From positions 1,550,001-1,614,000 of the forward strand of contig OOIN01000005.1 of the NCBI GenBank assembly GCA_900323505.1: a DNA stretch of 64,000 bases, given 5' to 3'. Made by a program: the position numbers and the translations under genes. The DNA is from Ustilago trichophora (taxonomy: Eukaryota > Basidiomycota > Ustilaginomycetes > Ustilaginales > Ustilaginaceae). How positions within the stretch are numbered: position 1 is the stretch's first letter; every line of letters begins with the position of its first letter. The notes under the pieces are model-generated. The model made no database searches and had not been told where the DNA came from. It was given only the letters and a program-made list of their open reading frames with translations. Of this stretch, positions 21,161 to 31,025 are shown piece after piece.

Positions 21161-22279
21161 CTACTGATCAATATCGAGCACGATCCTTCCAGCAATCTTT
21201 CCGTTCTGCATATCCTCATACACCTGAGGCAGCTGACTGAGACCCAACGTCTTGAAGTGGGTCTTGACTTTGCCTGCAGCAGCGATTTCGAGTGCCTCTT
21301 GAGCGTCCTGTCGGTTTCCCACGTAAGAACCTACGATTCTGACCGATCGAAAGACGGTGAAAAATACGTTGGCCTTGATGTCGGTGCCTCCAGGCAGACC
21401 GACAGCGACGAGCACTCCATGAGGGCGAATGTAGTCTAGAGCCTGTTCGTAGGCTGCAGCACCGCTAGCGGCTACGACGGCTGCTTGGGGACCGAAGCCG
21501 TCAGGCGTTGCAGCTTTGATGTCGTCGACAAGGCTCTTTGTGGTTTTGAAGTCAATGAATTTTTCGGCGCCGAGGGATTCACAGAGTTGCTTTTTGTCGG
21601 AACCGGTATCAATGGCGATAACTCTGTATCCTGCTGAGACGGCGTACTGTACGGCCAAGTGACCAAGTCCTCCACCGGCACCAGGGATAGCGACAAATTG
21701 ACCGGGAGTTAGCTGAGCCTCCTTGAGCGCCTTATACACCGTCACACCGGCACACAGGATTGGCGCGGCCTGATCCAGCGGGAGGCCATCCGGAATGATA
21801 CTCAAATGGTTGGCATACGACACGGCATACTTCTGGAAACTACCATCGACACTGAAGCCCGAACACTGCGCATGCGGGCAGTTCGGTTCAGCGCCCGTCC
21901 TACAGAACGAACAGTTCAAGCAAGACGTGGCAATCCACTTGATACCCACGCGATCCCCCACCTTGACAAATTGGTCAGCACCTTCGCCGAGAGCCACAAC
22001 GACACCAGCTCCCTCGTGACCTCCCACAAGGGGAAGTTTGTTGTCCAGTGGCCAATCACCCAGCATGGCATGGAGATCGGTATGGCAGACACCGGAATAG
22101 ATGACTCGGACTAGAGCTTCACCGCGCTTTAGATCCTGTTGGATGGGAAGGTCTTTAATGGATACGGGTCCACCTTGCTTATCAAAGATGGCGGCTCGGT
22201 TTTGACCCTTGATCTCGAGCTGTTGCTCGCGGGGATCTTGGGTCGATTGAGATCGGGAGGTGGTCGCAGCGGGTGCCAT
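21161..22279 (-). CDS. Zinc-dependent alcohol dehydrogenase (class like fungal ADH1)
   Basis: The 372-residue intronless protein contains the catalytic-zinc segments CHTDLHAMLGDW and GGHEGAGVVVALG, and the structural-zinc cysteines CLNCSFCRTGAEPNC. The NAD-binding loop is GAGGGLGHLAVQYA with the downstream Asp in VIAIDTGSDKK, which fits NAD specificity. The length matches cytosolic or mitochondrial yeast-type alcohol dehydrogenases (about 350), with a 30-residue N-terminal extension rich in Ser/Thr/Gln that could be a weak mitochondrial signal. It interconverts ethanol (or similar primary alcohols) and aldehyde. Confidence 0.95.
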   Translation of the reverse strand: MAPAATTSRSQSTQDPREQQLEIKGQNRAAIFDKQGGPVSIKDLPIQQDLKRGEALVRVIYSGVCHTDLHAMLGDWPLDNKLPLVGGHEGAGVVVALGEGADQFVKVGDRVGIKWIATSCLNCSFCRTGAEPNCPHAQCSGFSVDGSFQKYAVSYANHLSIIPDGLPLDQAAPILCAGVTVYKALKEAQLTPGQFVAIPGAGGGLGHLAVQYAVSAGYRVIAIDTGSDKKQLCESLGAEKFIDFKTTKSLVDDIKAATPDGFGPQAAVVAASGAAAYEQALDYIRPHGVLVAVGLPGGTDIKANVFFTVFRSVRIVGSYVGNRQDAQEALEIAAAGKVKTHFKTLGLSQLPQVYEDMQNGKIAGRIVLDIDQ

Positions 22280-23842
22280 ACTGGTAATGAGAGAGAGGAC
22301 GGATGATGATTTGAAAGGTGCGGTTGATATCTTTCTTTTTGCTGGTTGTCGAGTGAGGGATGACGAAGAGCTGGAATGTGGGGAACAACAACCTCAGCAG
22401 GGAGGGCTTGCTTTTTATGCTTTGGAGACCTGGCTAAGCCGACCTTGCCCACCTGAGCCTAGCCACATGAGATTCGAGAGCAGTACCTCTGTACAATCGA
22501 GCAAACCTTGCTCAGCGCGGTGGACCATGAGAGAAAGATGGAGCGCCATCCCTCCTCTCCTCTTCAAAGAAGCATCTCACGGACCATCTCGTCCAATTCT
22601 CACAGTCGACCCTTCGACAGCGATTTCGCCCGTGTTGGAGCGGAACACTCATCCCGAGTCTTCAAGTTGAAAGAGATCAGCTGTGATGCCTCTCGACTGA
22701 CAGCCAGGCCAAGCTTGCGCACGGATACAGTCTCAAAGTGGCGAGTCAGCATGTCGCAACACTTTACATATTTTTTTTTTTTTGGCCGACCGTTATCCCA
22801 CCTGTAGCTACTGTACTGTATTTCACACGCCTCTTCTTACCACTCTTTTACTTGCGAGAGAGAGCACAAACTCAGCTGCAGCGCATGCCATATGTTGATC
22901 AAGCGAGTGAGTCCATGTACTGGATATAGAGCGTAAGTCTGCGTTGGTGTGGGGCACACGACACACAGAACACACACTCCGACATGCCAAGGAGGACGTC
23001 GAGTTGCCCAAGACACCTGACACACACACGCACACACGCACACACGCACACACACTCTCTCTCTTTCACTGTGATGGTCTCGCTTAGATATAAGAAAATG
23101 CACGCGCACCATATTTCTCGGCCAATTTTTTTTTGGGCTGCTTTTTTTTTTCCCACGCACGCACGACTCTTTTTTGTGTTCCTTTGCGTGGCGTAGATTG
23201 GAAAGAGTTGTACTTCCGATTGTGCAGCCGAAACATACATCTAAAGAATCGAAGCATGATTTTTGTGTCGTGTGACGCTAAATTCATGCTCTTCCTTCTT
23301 CTCCTCTTCCCAGCAACCCGATTGCTGCCGAACGGTTGTCACGGCATAAAAAAAGAGGCGTTGACACATGACCCCTTTCCAGAAAGAAAGAAAAAAAAAA
23401 CCCCCAAGCTTCCCCGCATTCTTGTTCTAGAAACAACACAAAGGAGCTGTGACGCAATCTGAGCTTCAAGACGTCTCATTTCTGCCGAGCTTCGTGCTTC
23501 AAGTTTTGCCTTGTGAAGCTTTACTTTGCTAGATCGAGTCTTGATCTTGGTCAGTGCATTGAATGCGGGGAAGCCGAGATCTTGTTTTGCGGGGTTGAAA
23601 GGCGTGATTTTTTTTTGCAGTCATTTTTTGGGCTTCGTATTTTTTTGGCATTTTTATTTTATTTTTCTCGAGTTTGGACGTAGCTTGGCTTTCGATCGCT
23701 TCTACAAATTAAGTTAGACGAGCTTCTCTTTTCTCGATGGGGCCAGACAAATGGGAACGACATTCTCCTTTTCGACCCCAGTGAAAGGCGTAAATGAGGT
23801 TGAAATAAGCTGCTTAAGGGGATGTGACCTTCAACAGCCTTT
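22280..23842. other. Intergenic region with simple repeats, no gene seen
   Basis: This upstream region of the alcohol dehydrogenase has long T tracts (near 22770, 23126, 23140, 23610), an A tract near 23390, and a CA/ACACGC dinucleotide-like run near 23018-23060. Open frames here are products of these simple repeats. It ends at the TA target site of the transposon. Confidence 0.55.
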
Positions 23843-23844
23843 TA

Positions 23845-23920
23845 TTCCTTTCGGCGCATCAGATCGTGACGGTCCGTGATCACATCATGATCTCTGCTGA
23901 TGTTATCGTGATCGAGGATG
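23845..23920 (+). repeat. Left terminal inverted repeat of the mariner-class element
   Basis: It pairs with 25441-25516 (72 of 76 positions identical by my alignment). It lies downstream of the transposase stop. Confidence 0.93.
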
Positions 23921-24058
23921 GAGACACCACGACTCGATTTGTGATGCTTGCAAATGTTATCGAATGCTCTCAATTGATGTCATCGTGACCACACTTCGTG
24001 ACTCTGCCTGTGATGCTGATACAAAAGATGACATTGCAAGTGCGAGCAGGTACAAGAA

Positions 24059-25153
24059 CTAGATGATGGCCGGGTCAAGAACATTGGTATTGGGCATGAG
24101 ATTGTGACGAGAGAGAGCAGCAGCGGCATCATGATCAGTGTCAAGGCGGTGGCCTGCCTCAGCCACAATCATCCACCAATTGGTCTCGTGAATCCAGCCC
24201 CGGGCAGCTTCTGGTGTGATGGTACTGAGCGACTGATCAATGAGTGAACAGATGTCATCAGCATCTCGAAGTTCCTGACGGCCAACAAAGGGCTTTACCT
24301 TTGCAAAGACCTTCTCTGCAATGTTGAACCACGGAGTATAGGGCGGAAGGTACTGAACTTGGTGTCCAGCTCCTTGGATTGCCTGTGCGACATTGTTGGA
24401 GTGATGAAAGCCGGCGTTGTCGAGCACAAAGACCGTTGGCTGGCCTTCAAAGACCGGGAACACCTCTTCCTGGAAGAACTCAACGAGGCTGGCACTGTTC
24501 CAAGCCCCGGTCTTCACCCTTCTTGCCTGTATACCATTGCGGTCAATGGCAACCAGCAAGGACATGTTTGGGCCACGGTTGTAAGGCCTGTTGCGCTGAG
24601 TGGCACGCTCACCGACACGAGCACGGCCAACCTTCCTTGTTTGCTGAAGATGGAAGCCAGCCTCATCAAGGAAGACGGCATCGTCGAGGGTGTGTCCTGA
24701 GGTACGGAAGGCCCGTACCCATGCTTGTCGAGCAGTGATTACCTCCGGGCTGTTGTGTCGATTGTGTTCAACATTGACACGCTTCAGCGTGATGTGTAGA
24801 CGGTCGTGAAGAGCATGACGGACTGTCTTGTCCGAAAGCTCAAGGCCAGTTGACTCTTGGAGGTGGTGCCGGATCTCCTCAATAGTTGCACTAGGGTGCT
24901 GTCCGACAAACTCCAGCATTGTGTTGAGATGGTCTTCGCCGATCTTGCTTCCACGGAAAGCACCGCCTTTCTTCCTCTGCGCCGACGTCTCACCAGTCTG
25001 CTCATACTTCCGGACAATGCTGTCCACGGTGCTGTATGCATAGTCGTAGCGCTTGGATACCTCTGCCTTTGTCTGGCCCTTGTGGAGCACGAAGTCCACA
25101 ATCTTTGCTCGGATCGGGTCTGGGACAACGTTCTTCTTCTTCTTCGGTGGCAT
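24059..25153 (-). CDS. Tc1/mariner (IS630-type) DD34E transposase
   Basis: From the Met of MPPKKKKNVVPD (25153) the protein has 364 residues. The frame is open upstream to 25351, but that part is Thr/Asn and Pro repeats encoded by microsatellites, so I use the inner start. An N-terminal helix-turn-helix DNA-binding region (KAEVSKRYDYAYSTVDSIVRKY, then a second homeodomain-like part) precedes the catalytic core. The acidic triad is the Asp of VFLDEAGFH, the Asp of FVLDNAGFHHS and the Glu of WFNIAEKVF; 34 residues separate the last two, the DD34E spacing. PPKKKKN is a likely nuclear signal. No stop or frameshift interrupts it. Confidence 0.93.
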   Translation of the reverse strand: MPPKKKKNVVPDPIRAKIVDFVLHKGQTKAEVSKRYDYAYSTVDSIVRKYEQTGETSAQRKKGGAFRGSKIGEDHLNTMLEFVGQHPSATIEEIRHHLQESTGLELSDKTVRHALHDRLHITLKRVNVEHNRHNSPEVITARQAWVRAFRTSGHTLDDAVFLDEAGFHLQQTRKVGRARVGERATQRNRPYNRGPNMSLLVAIDRNGIQARRVKTGAWNSASLVEFFQEEVFPVFEGQPTVFVLDNAGFHHSNNVAQAIQGAGHQVQYLPPYTPWFNIAEKVFAKVKPFVGRQELRDADDICSLIDQSLSTITPEAARGWIHETNWWMIVAEAGHRLDTDHDAAAALSRHNLMPNTNVLDPAII

Positions 25154-25159
25154 GGTGTT

Positions 25160-25325
25160 GGTGTTGATGTTGGTGTTGGTGGCGGTGTTGGTGGTGGTGG
25201 TGGTTGTGGTTGTGGTTGTGGTTGTGGTAGTGGTTGTGGTAGTGAAGAAAGGAGCAAATGACGAGCAGCTGATGGCTGACGGCTGATGAGGAGGAGGAGG
25301 AGGAGGAGGAGGAGGAGGAGGAGGA
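25160..25325. repeat. Microsatellite tracts (GGT/TGT and GAG) inside the transposon
   Basis: Between the transposase start and the right inverted repeat are GGTGTT and GTGGTTGTG-type runs (25160-25245), then GAGGAG runs (25291-25325). On the minus strand they read as Thr/Asn and Pro repeats in frame with the transposase. Confidence 0.85.
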
Positions 25326-25440
25326 CCGTGCATTGGCTGAGTCACGATCACTGCTTACGAAAACTAGGAGTGTCACGATGACATCTCCTATGGCCTTACG
25401 ATAACATTTGTCAGAGTTACGAATCAAAGTGCAGCATCTT

Positions 25441-25516
25441 CATCCTCAATCACGATAACACCAGCAGAGATCATGATGTGATCACAGACCGTCACGATTT
25501 GATGCGCCGAAAGGAA
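25441..25516 (-). repeat. Right terminal inverted repeat of the mariner-class element
   Basis: This is the inverted copy of 23845-23920. It lies on the promoter side of the transposase gene. Confidence 0.93.
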
Positions 25517-25744
25517 TACACCCACCGTCATAGAGCTTTGGCTTGAGACAATACGCTCGTGCCACCATGCTTCTTCAGAACAATTCCATATCTCGCATGT
25601 GCACCTTCAACCAGGGCACCATCCAAAAGCGCAAGAGTTACCCCGCTACTATGACCAGCACATGCTTTCTTGCTCTTTATCAGCTTCACTACCAAATCAG
25701 ATCCTCTAAAAAGTCGCACCTACTGCAAATCAACATTGTCTCGG

Positions 25745-26656
25745 TCAACTGTCGCAATAGAGGTTCTTCGAGGCTTCAAGGCTCCGCAAATTCGACTGTT
25801 GTCTGTGGCATGTACATCAGAGCAAAGGACCTCTCTTGTGTCGTTAGTCTCTTTCTCGAACATCGCAATTACCGACATGAGGTGTTTTGGGGTTGAGGCA
25901 GACTTACGCAGAGATCATGGCAATGGTTCCCGAGGCAATCGCTTCAGTGGCACCTATGAACTTGTTGTAATCCTCGATCGTGTTTAGTGTTGCATCGCTG
26001 AGTGCTCTTTTGTCCCACTCCGACGTTGGTCGGGAGGGTAAGTAAGCGTGTTCCTGTCCTTCTGCTCCATCTCCTTCTTCGCTACCAGGATCCCATCTGG
26101 AGCCTTCGGTGGATGATGGTGCAAAGTGGCGGTCTCCATCTGCTCGTTCTCGTTCTCGATCCGATTGCTGTCTTTGCCCTTTGAGCGCTGCACAGATTGC
26201 CTTTCTCATCTGAGCATCCTCTGTTCCGACAACGCACAAATTCTTTTGATCAGCATCCAAATTACACATGTCGACAAAATTCTTCTTGCACTTACTGGCC
26301 TTCTTCGTTTCTGCATCTCTATTCTTAGTACGCAGATTCATCCCTTGATACGTAATAGCTACTCCACCAAGCGCCACAGCCGCACTGGTACCATATGCTC
26401 CCGCTACAGATTTCCGCTTTAGCCCCGAATACAGGAAATTGTCCTGTCCCAATCGCAGCCTCTCGGGTGCTTTCTTCACCGCATTCCTGAGCTCTTTGGA
26501 CGAAAGCGAATGAGTCAGCTTTTCAAATGGATCGGAGCGAGAGACCATCTCAAAGGCGCTCAGGTCTTGCGGTATTGGTAAGGCGACTGAAATGGATAGC
26601 CAGGTGAAAAGATGCATTGTGAACAAGAGGATGCCGAGGCTACCTGCGCGTCTCAT
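25745..26656 (-). CDS. Candidate secreted protein, family unknown
   Basis: The Met at 26656 begins MRRAGSLGILLFTMHLFTWLSISVALP, a good signal peptide; upstream Mets in the same frame lack one. Unspliced, the protein ends at 25904 (250 residues). A GTAAGT donor at 25907, a CTAAC branch-like site and a CAG acceptor at 25803 allow an in-frame splice to 25745-25802, giving 268 residues; I list this form. The mature part has a basic and hydrophilic body, four cysteines close together (KCKK, DMCNL, NLCVV, KAICAAL), and an acidic, charge-rich stretch. No family is recognised. Its 3' end is 229 bp from the transposon. It is a possible effector-like protein; the function is unknown. Confidence 0.65.
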
Positions 26657-28368
26657 TGTTTGCTTTTTTCTACCTGCGGGTTGTTGGACGGTGTTGGTGG
26701 CGAGTGTAAAGATGCGAGTTGACAGATGTCGAACAAGGCAGCAAGTCTGAATACAGATCCCTCTTAGCTCGACACCTCGCACAACAGTAATGTATGTATG
26801 AGACGTTGCTGAAAGATGTCTTCGAGTGTTGTTTGCGGGAAAAAAACCGGAGGCTGATGAAGCGGTAGCTGGATGGCGTGATAGAATCTGTTGTGACAAC
26901 GAGAGCTCTGATATGCGTCTCTTGACGACCAGGGATTTATTCTCAGCCGGCCGTGGTTGACTCGATTGTGTTTTGGTGATGACGTTGACGAGTTAGCTCC
27001 AAGATGTAAACCTGATCCGGCGGCGGGCCCCAACTTATGTAGAACTAGGTAGGCGGAAGGCTTTTTTTTGTATCAAGCCGCGGCTGCCGAGCGACGTGAG
27101 ATTCCCAGACACACTCCTCCACTTGCTTCTGACTGAAAGGTAGTGAGTGGATATCTGCAGTGGAAGGGTGTAGAAACACGGCGACTTTCTGTTATCGATC
27201 GGTCGTAGATGAGAGGTTTTGGGCGCAATGGAAGGGGAAAGATTTCAAACGCCGTTCTGAGAAGAGATTGTCGGCGCGTTGAAGCGAAAGAGATATGCTC
27301 GGGGGAGTGTGTGGCGGGTCGTTATCGCGATGTCAAAGCTATGTTGATGACACGGATGCGTTAGCTCTGTGATAATCGTAAAGCTTCGTAAAGGCCGTGC
27401 GTTTGCGTTAATGATAAAGGTTGGGGGAGATGATAGCGGCGGAAGTAGTTCCAGGCGATCCGTTTCCGAGGGGCCTTGAAATAGAAATGTGTGTGTATGT
27501 ATGTATGTGTGGTCGTGGAACTCAAGCAATGCACGAAGGACTGTGTATCATGCCTCTGCTCGATATTGTTACCGGCACAGCAACTGTAAGTTACAGCTAG
27601 CTGAGGGTATCACGCAAAACCAGCCACACACGACGAAATGCGTTTTGGCCATCGTGTCGTCAAGTGGCCTTTCTTGAACGTTCTTCTTCCTAAGAGTGGG
27701 GGGAATACAGAACGTGCATGGGTACAACAATCACTTTGTTCATCACGTTCTTCGAAAATTCACCGTCTGACTGGCTGTAGCCGCGTGCGGCCGAGGTGGC
27801 CCCGGACCGGTTTGGACTGCTGGAAACGTCAGCAGTCAAAGCATTGGAGCCAAGAGCACGTGCTGTATCTTGCCTCGAATCTTGGCCTTATGAAGTCGAG
27901 ACCGGAGAAAGTGAGGTAGGTGCAGGTGGATTATGAAACGTTGGCGGTGGCGCTTGGTATGTGTATGCAATGCCCAAAAAATTTCTCCCCCCGCTTGGCT
28001 CTCTCTGACGCTCACGCAACAGCACAAAGACTCATATCATCCAACACGCACATTGCAACAAGCACAGAGAATGGCATCAATTATAAAGAAGATGTAAGGC
28101 ACAAGAGATATATGTACAAAAGCACGCAACGAATGGATACGAAGAACGCCGTCGTTCAGGCATCAGCAGCTGCGACGACAACACACACATACACACGAAG
28201 GTGGGATTGATGATCAAAAGAGAGAAAAAAAAAAGATCATCCCGCAGGATTCCGAAAGCCGAGGTGGTTTAAGCACGGAAGGAGCGGACCAACTTTGAAG
28301 CGTGAGTGTGGGTGGGTGTGGGTGAGGCTAGAGAGGTACCACCACACGTGCCTGCAAGGCTCGGCTCT
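26657..28368. other. Intergenic region, no gene seen
   Basis: This 1.7 kb contains the promoter of the candidate secreted gene and the 3' end of the thiolase gene, both on the minus strand. Open frames are short and lack domains. A GTGTGTATGTATGTATGTG run lies near 27487. Confidence 0.5.
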
Positions 28369-29718
28369 TTAAAGATCAGCGGGGAGATAGTCGGAGAACT
28401 GCTTGCTCTTGACCTTATTGAGGTCCTCCTCGGTGATGCTCTTGACGTTGTCACCTGCATTGTAGCCGAAGCGCTTGGCCGAGTTGGTAACGCCAGCCTT
28501 GTAGAACGAGGGACGACGAAGGATGGTGACGACACAAGATCCACCGAGACCAATGTTGTGGGTGAGGGCGTGCTGGACGTTCTTGACCTGGAGGGCACCG
28601 GCGTCGCCACGAAGCTGGTCGACCATGTACTTGATCATACCGAGACCGGTGGCACCGAGAGGGTGACCCTTGGACTCAAGACCACCGGAGGGGTTGACGA
28701 CCCAACCCTTACCGGCATCGTTGTAGGTGTTGAGCTTCTGCTCGACGAGCTTGTGTGCCTCACCCTCGGCACAGAGACCAAGCGCAGGGTAGGTGACGAG
28801 CTCGTTGGGGGCAAAGCAATCGTGAAGCTCAAGAACCTGGACATCGTTGGGACCGATACCAGCCTGCTGGTAGGCGATCTTGGCGGCACGACGCGACATG
28901 TCGGCACCGGCAAGCTCGATACGCGAACGGTCCTCGTAGAGACGAATGGAATCGGTGGCGACACCCATACCGGCGAGCTCGATGGCTCGGTCCTCAAGAC
29001 CGTGCTTCTTGACGAAAGCCTCCGAGGCAACAATGGCGGCAGCACCACCGTCGGAAGTAGGGGAGCACATGGGCAAGGTGACCTCACGGGTGATCTTGCG
29101 AGCCTTGAGCACCTGGTCCTTGTCAGGGGTGGCACGGAACTGGGCGTATGGGTTCTTGGCCGAGTGACGGTGGTTCTTGGCAGCAATCTCGGCGATGTGG
29201 TCCCAAGTGGCACCGTACTTTTCACAGTACTCGAGACCGGCAGCGCCGAAAATTCGGGCGGCGAAGGGGCCGAAATCTTCGGTCTCGTACTCCTTGTCAC
29301 CCTCGATCTCGAAGAGCTGCGACATGGTACCTTCCATGGGAGCAGCACGGTCGGTGAAGGCGGAGCTGAGCGAACCGGGAGCCATCTTTTCGAAACCCAC
29401 GGCAAGAGCACACTCGGCCTGACCGGCGAGGACTGCGTTTGCAGCGAGGTTAAAGGCACTGGAACCAGTGGAGCAGTTGTTGTTGACGTTGACGATGGGG
29501 ATACCAGTCATGCCGAGCTGGTAGAGAACACGCTGACCGCAGGTAGAGTCACCATAGACGTAACCGGCAGCGGCGTACTCGACATCGTCGTAAGTGAGGC
29601 CGGAATCGATGAGAGCCTTGACGGCAGCCTCGAGACCAAGGATGGGGTAATCACGATCGGCGGGCTTGGTGAAGGCGGTCATGCCGACACCGACGACGTA
29701 AGCTTTGCGAGCGGCCAT
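28369..29718 (-). CDS. SCP2-type thiolase (sterol carrier protein x thiolase domain)
   Basis: The 449-residue intronless protein starts MAARKAYVVGVGMTAFTKP and has the SCP-x thiolase pattern: nucleophile Cys82 in NNNCSTGSSA, the HDCFAPNE segment, and the GHPLGATG histidine motif near the C-terminal third. It would cleave 3-ketoacyl-CoA, classically for branched chains or sterol side chains in peroxisomes. No SCP2 lipid-transfer domain follows. The C-terminus is YLPADL, not a recognisable PTS1, and I see no PTS2 at the N-terminus. Codon use is strongly biased, which suggests high expression. A 481-codon frame on the opposite strand is only a shadow of this bias. Confidence 0.94.
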   Translation of the reverse strand: MAARKAYVVGVGMTAFTKPADRDYPILGLEAAVKALIDSGLTYDDVEYAAAGYVYGDSTCGQRVLYQLGMTGIPIVNVNNNCSTGSSAFNLAANAVLAGQAECALAVGFEKMAPGSLSSAFTDRAAPMEGTMSQLFEIEGDKEYETEDFGPFAARIFGAAGLEYCEKYGATWDHIAEIAAKNHRHSAKNPYAQFRATPDKDQVLKARKITREVTLPMCSPTSDGGAAAIVASEAFVKKHGLEDRAIELAGMGVATDSIRLYEDRSRIELAGADMSRRAAKIAYQQAGIGPNDVQVLELHDCFAPNELVTYPALGLCAEGEAHKLVEQKLNTYNDAGKGWVVNPSGGLESKGHPLGATGLGMIKYMVDQLRGDAGALQVKNVQHALTHNIGLGGSCVVTILRRPSFYKAGVTNSAKRFGYNAGDNVKSITEEDLNKVKSKQFSDYLPADL

Positions 29719-31025
29719 TTTGAGAGAGTGTATTTGGGACGAGAGAGGTAAGGAGAAAAACAGAAGTGATGATGAGGGGGAGATAAATCAAGAAGGTTGG
29801 CCAAGGTCAGGATAGGAAGGTCTTTATAAAAGAATGTTTAGAGTCTTGTCTCGAAACTTGAGGAGGAGCATGGTTGCAACTAGCGAGCACCTTGAGCAAG
29901 CTGCAGCCAGCGTGAGAGAGGAAGCCAACGGTAAAGCCGGCTGAATTGAAGGCCGGTTTGGGGAACCAACATCAATCAAACCAGGAGACCTGAGCATGCG
30001 CGTTTTCTACACTGACTGCACGGTTCTTGGTGGCCGATGCGCGCAGCACCCAGAGAGACGGCAGCAGCGAAGCAGGCCACGCACCATGACCCAACCAACC
30101 ACCACTAGCATATCAGGGTCCTCTTTGCTGTAGAGGAGGACAGAGAAAGTTGCGAGAAAGCGAGATCCAATAGCCGACGCATTTGGAATGTGAAATCCAT
30201 CCAATACAAAATCTGGCTCTTGCTTTGAATTACCCCAGACTTGGCTGCGCAAATACGGCAAGAAAATCATCTGCCTTGGCCAGTTTATATACTGTACAGT
30301 ACTGTGTAACAGTAGCCCAAAAAACAAAAACAAGTGTGGGGAAAGCAGCTTCCAAGAAAGTACGAGTCCGCGCTTGAAAACCGTGTTGGCGAGGCGAAAC
30401 TCCGCCTTCTCCAGCCCTTTTTTTCCTTGCTGCTTCTGTCTGCCAAGATTGTGCAGATCGCAGTCTGAAGAACCAGTCAAGCAAGATGCGCTCGGATCCA
30501 GCCGCCGAATCACCCTTCTCTATATGCAATGTAAGCAAGTCTTTGTGTCGAAAACGTGGGACAAGATCATTCAGAAGATCCAAAGCCACAACATGCACAC
30601 ACACACGAGAGTTTACCCCGCACTCTGGACGGCGGAGATATCGGCAGGATAGCATCCGACTCCTAGCACAAGGCGCTGTCTGGGCTGAGAAGCGAGCGAG
30701 CGAGCGAAGGATCGCAAAGTGTTGTGTGTCGGTCGCTGTCGAAGCTGAAAGGACAGCCGCTTCTTTCGTTTTCACGCTGCAAACAAGAGCTGCAGAGTCT
30801 CACAAATACAGTACAGTATCGTTTACGCGGCAAGCTGAGTTGAAATTTTCGCACGAGATCTTTAAGATCTAACGCTCTAACATGAATTAGATTTGGGATC
30901 AATCGGAAAGATGATGTATGTCAAAGAAAGGTAGCGATCTACAGAGACGGTCTGTGGTCGTTCGATATGATAAAGTCGAATGAGCAGGAAGAAAGCAAAA
31001 CAGTAAAGAAAGAGATTGAGCCGCG
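29719..31025. other. Intergenic region, no gene seen
   Basis: The thiolase promoter lies here, along with the 3' end of the small secreted gene. Two GTACAGTA-type strings occur (30290-30305, 30807-30820). No convincing gene is present. Confidence 0.5.

Larger units (their letters stand above)
23845..25516 (-). mobile_element. Complete Tc1/mariner-class DNA transposon
   Basis: The element is 1672 bp and flanked by TA dinucleotides (23843-23844 and 25517-25518), the hallmark target duplication of the superfamily. Terminal inverted repeats are 23845-23920 and 25441-25516: 76 bp with four mismatches, starting TTCCTTTCGGCGCATCA. Weaker inverted similarity continues inward (CAAATGTTATCG and GATGTCATCGTGAC on both sides). 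One open transposase gene fills the interior on the minus strand. Intact ends and frame suggest a recent insertion. Confidence 0.95.

Noticed and set aside
28306..29751. 481-codon open frame on the plus strand
   Set aside because: It lies exactly antisense to the thiolase and arises from its strong third-position bias; it has no domain and a Gly/Val/Glu/Thr-heavy composition.
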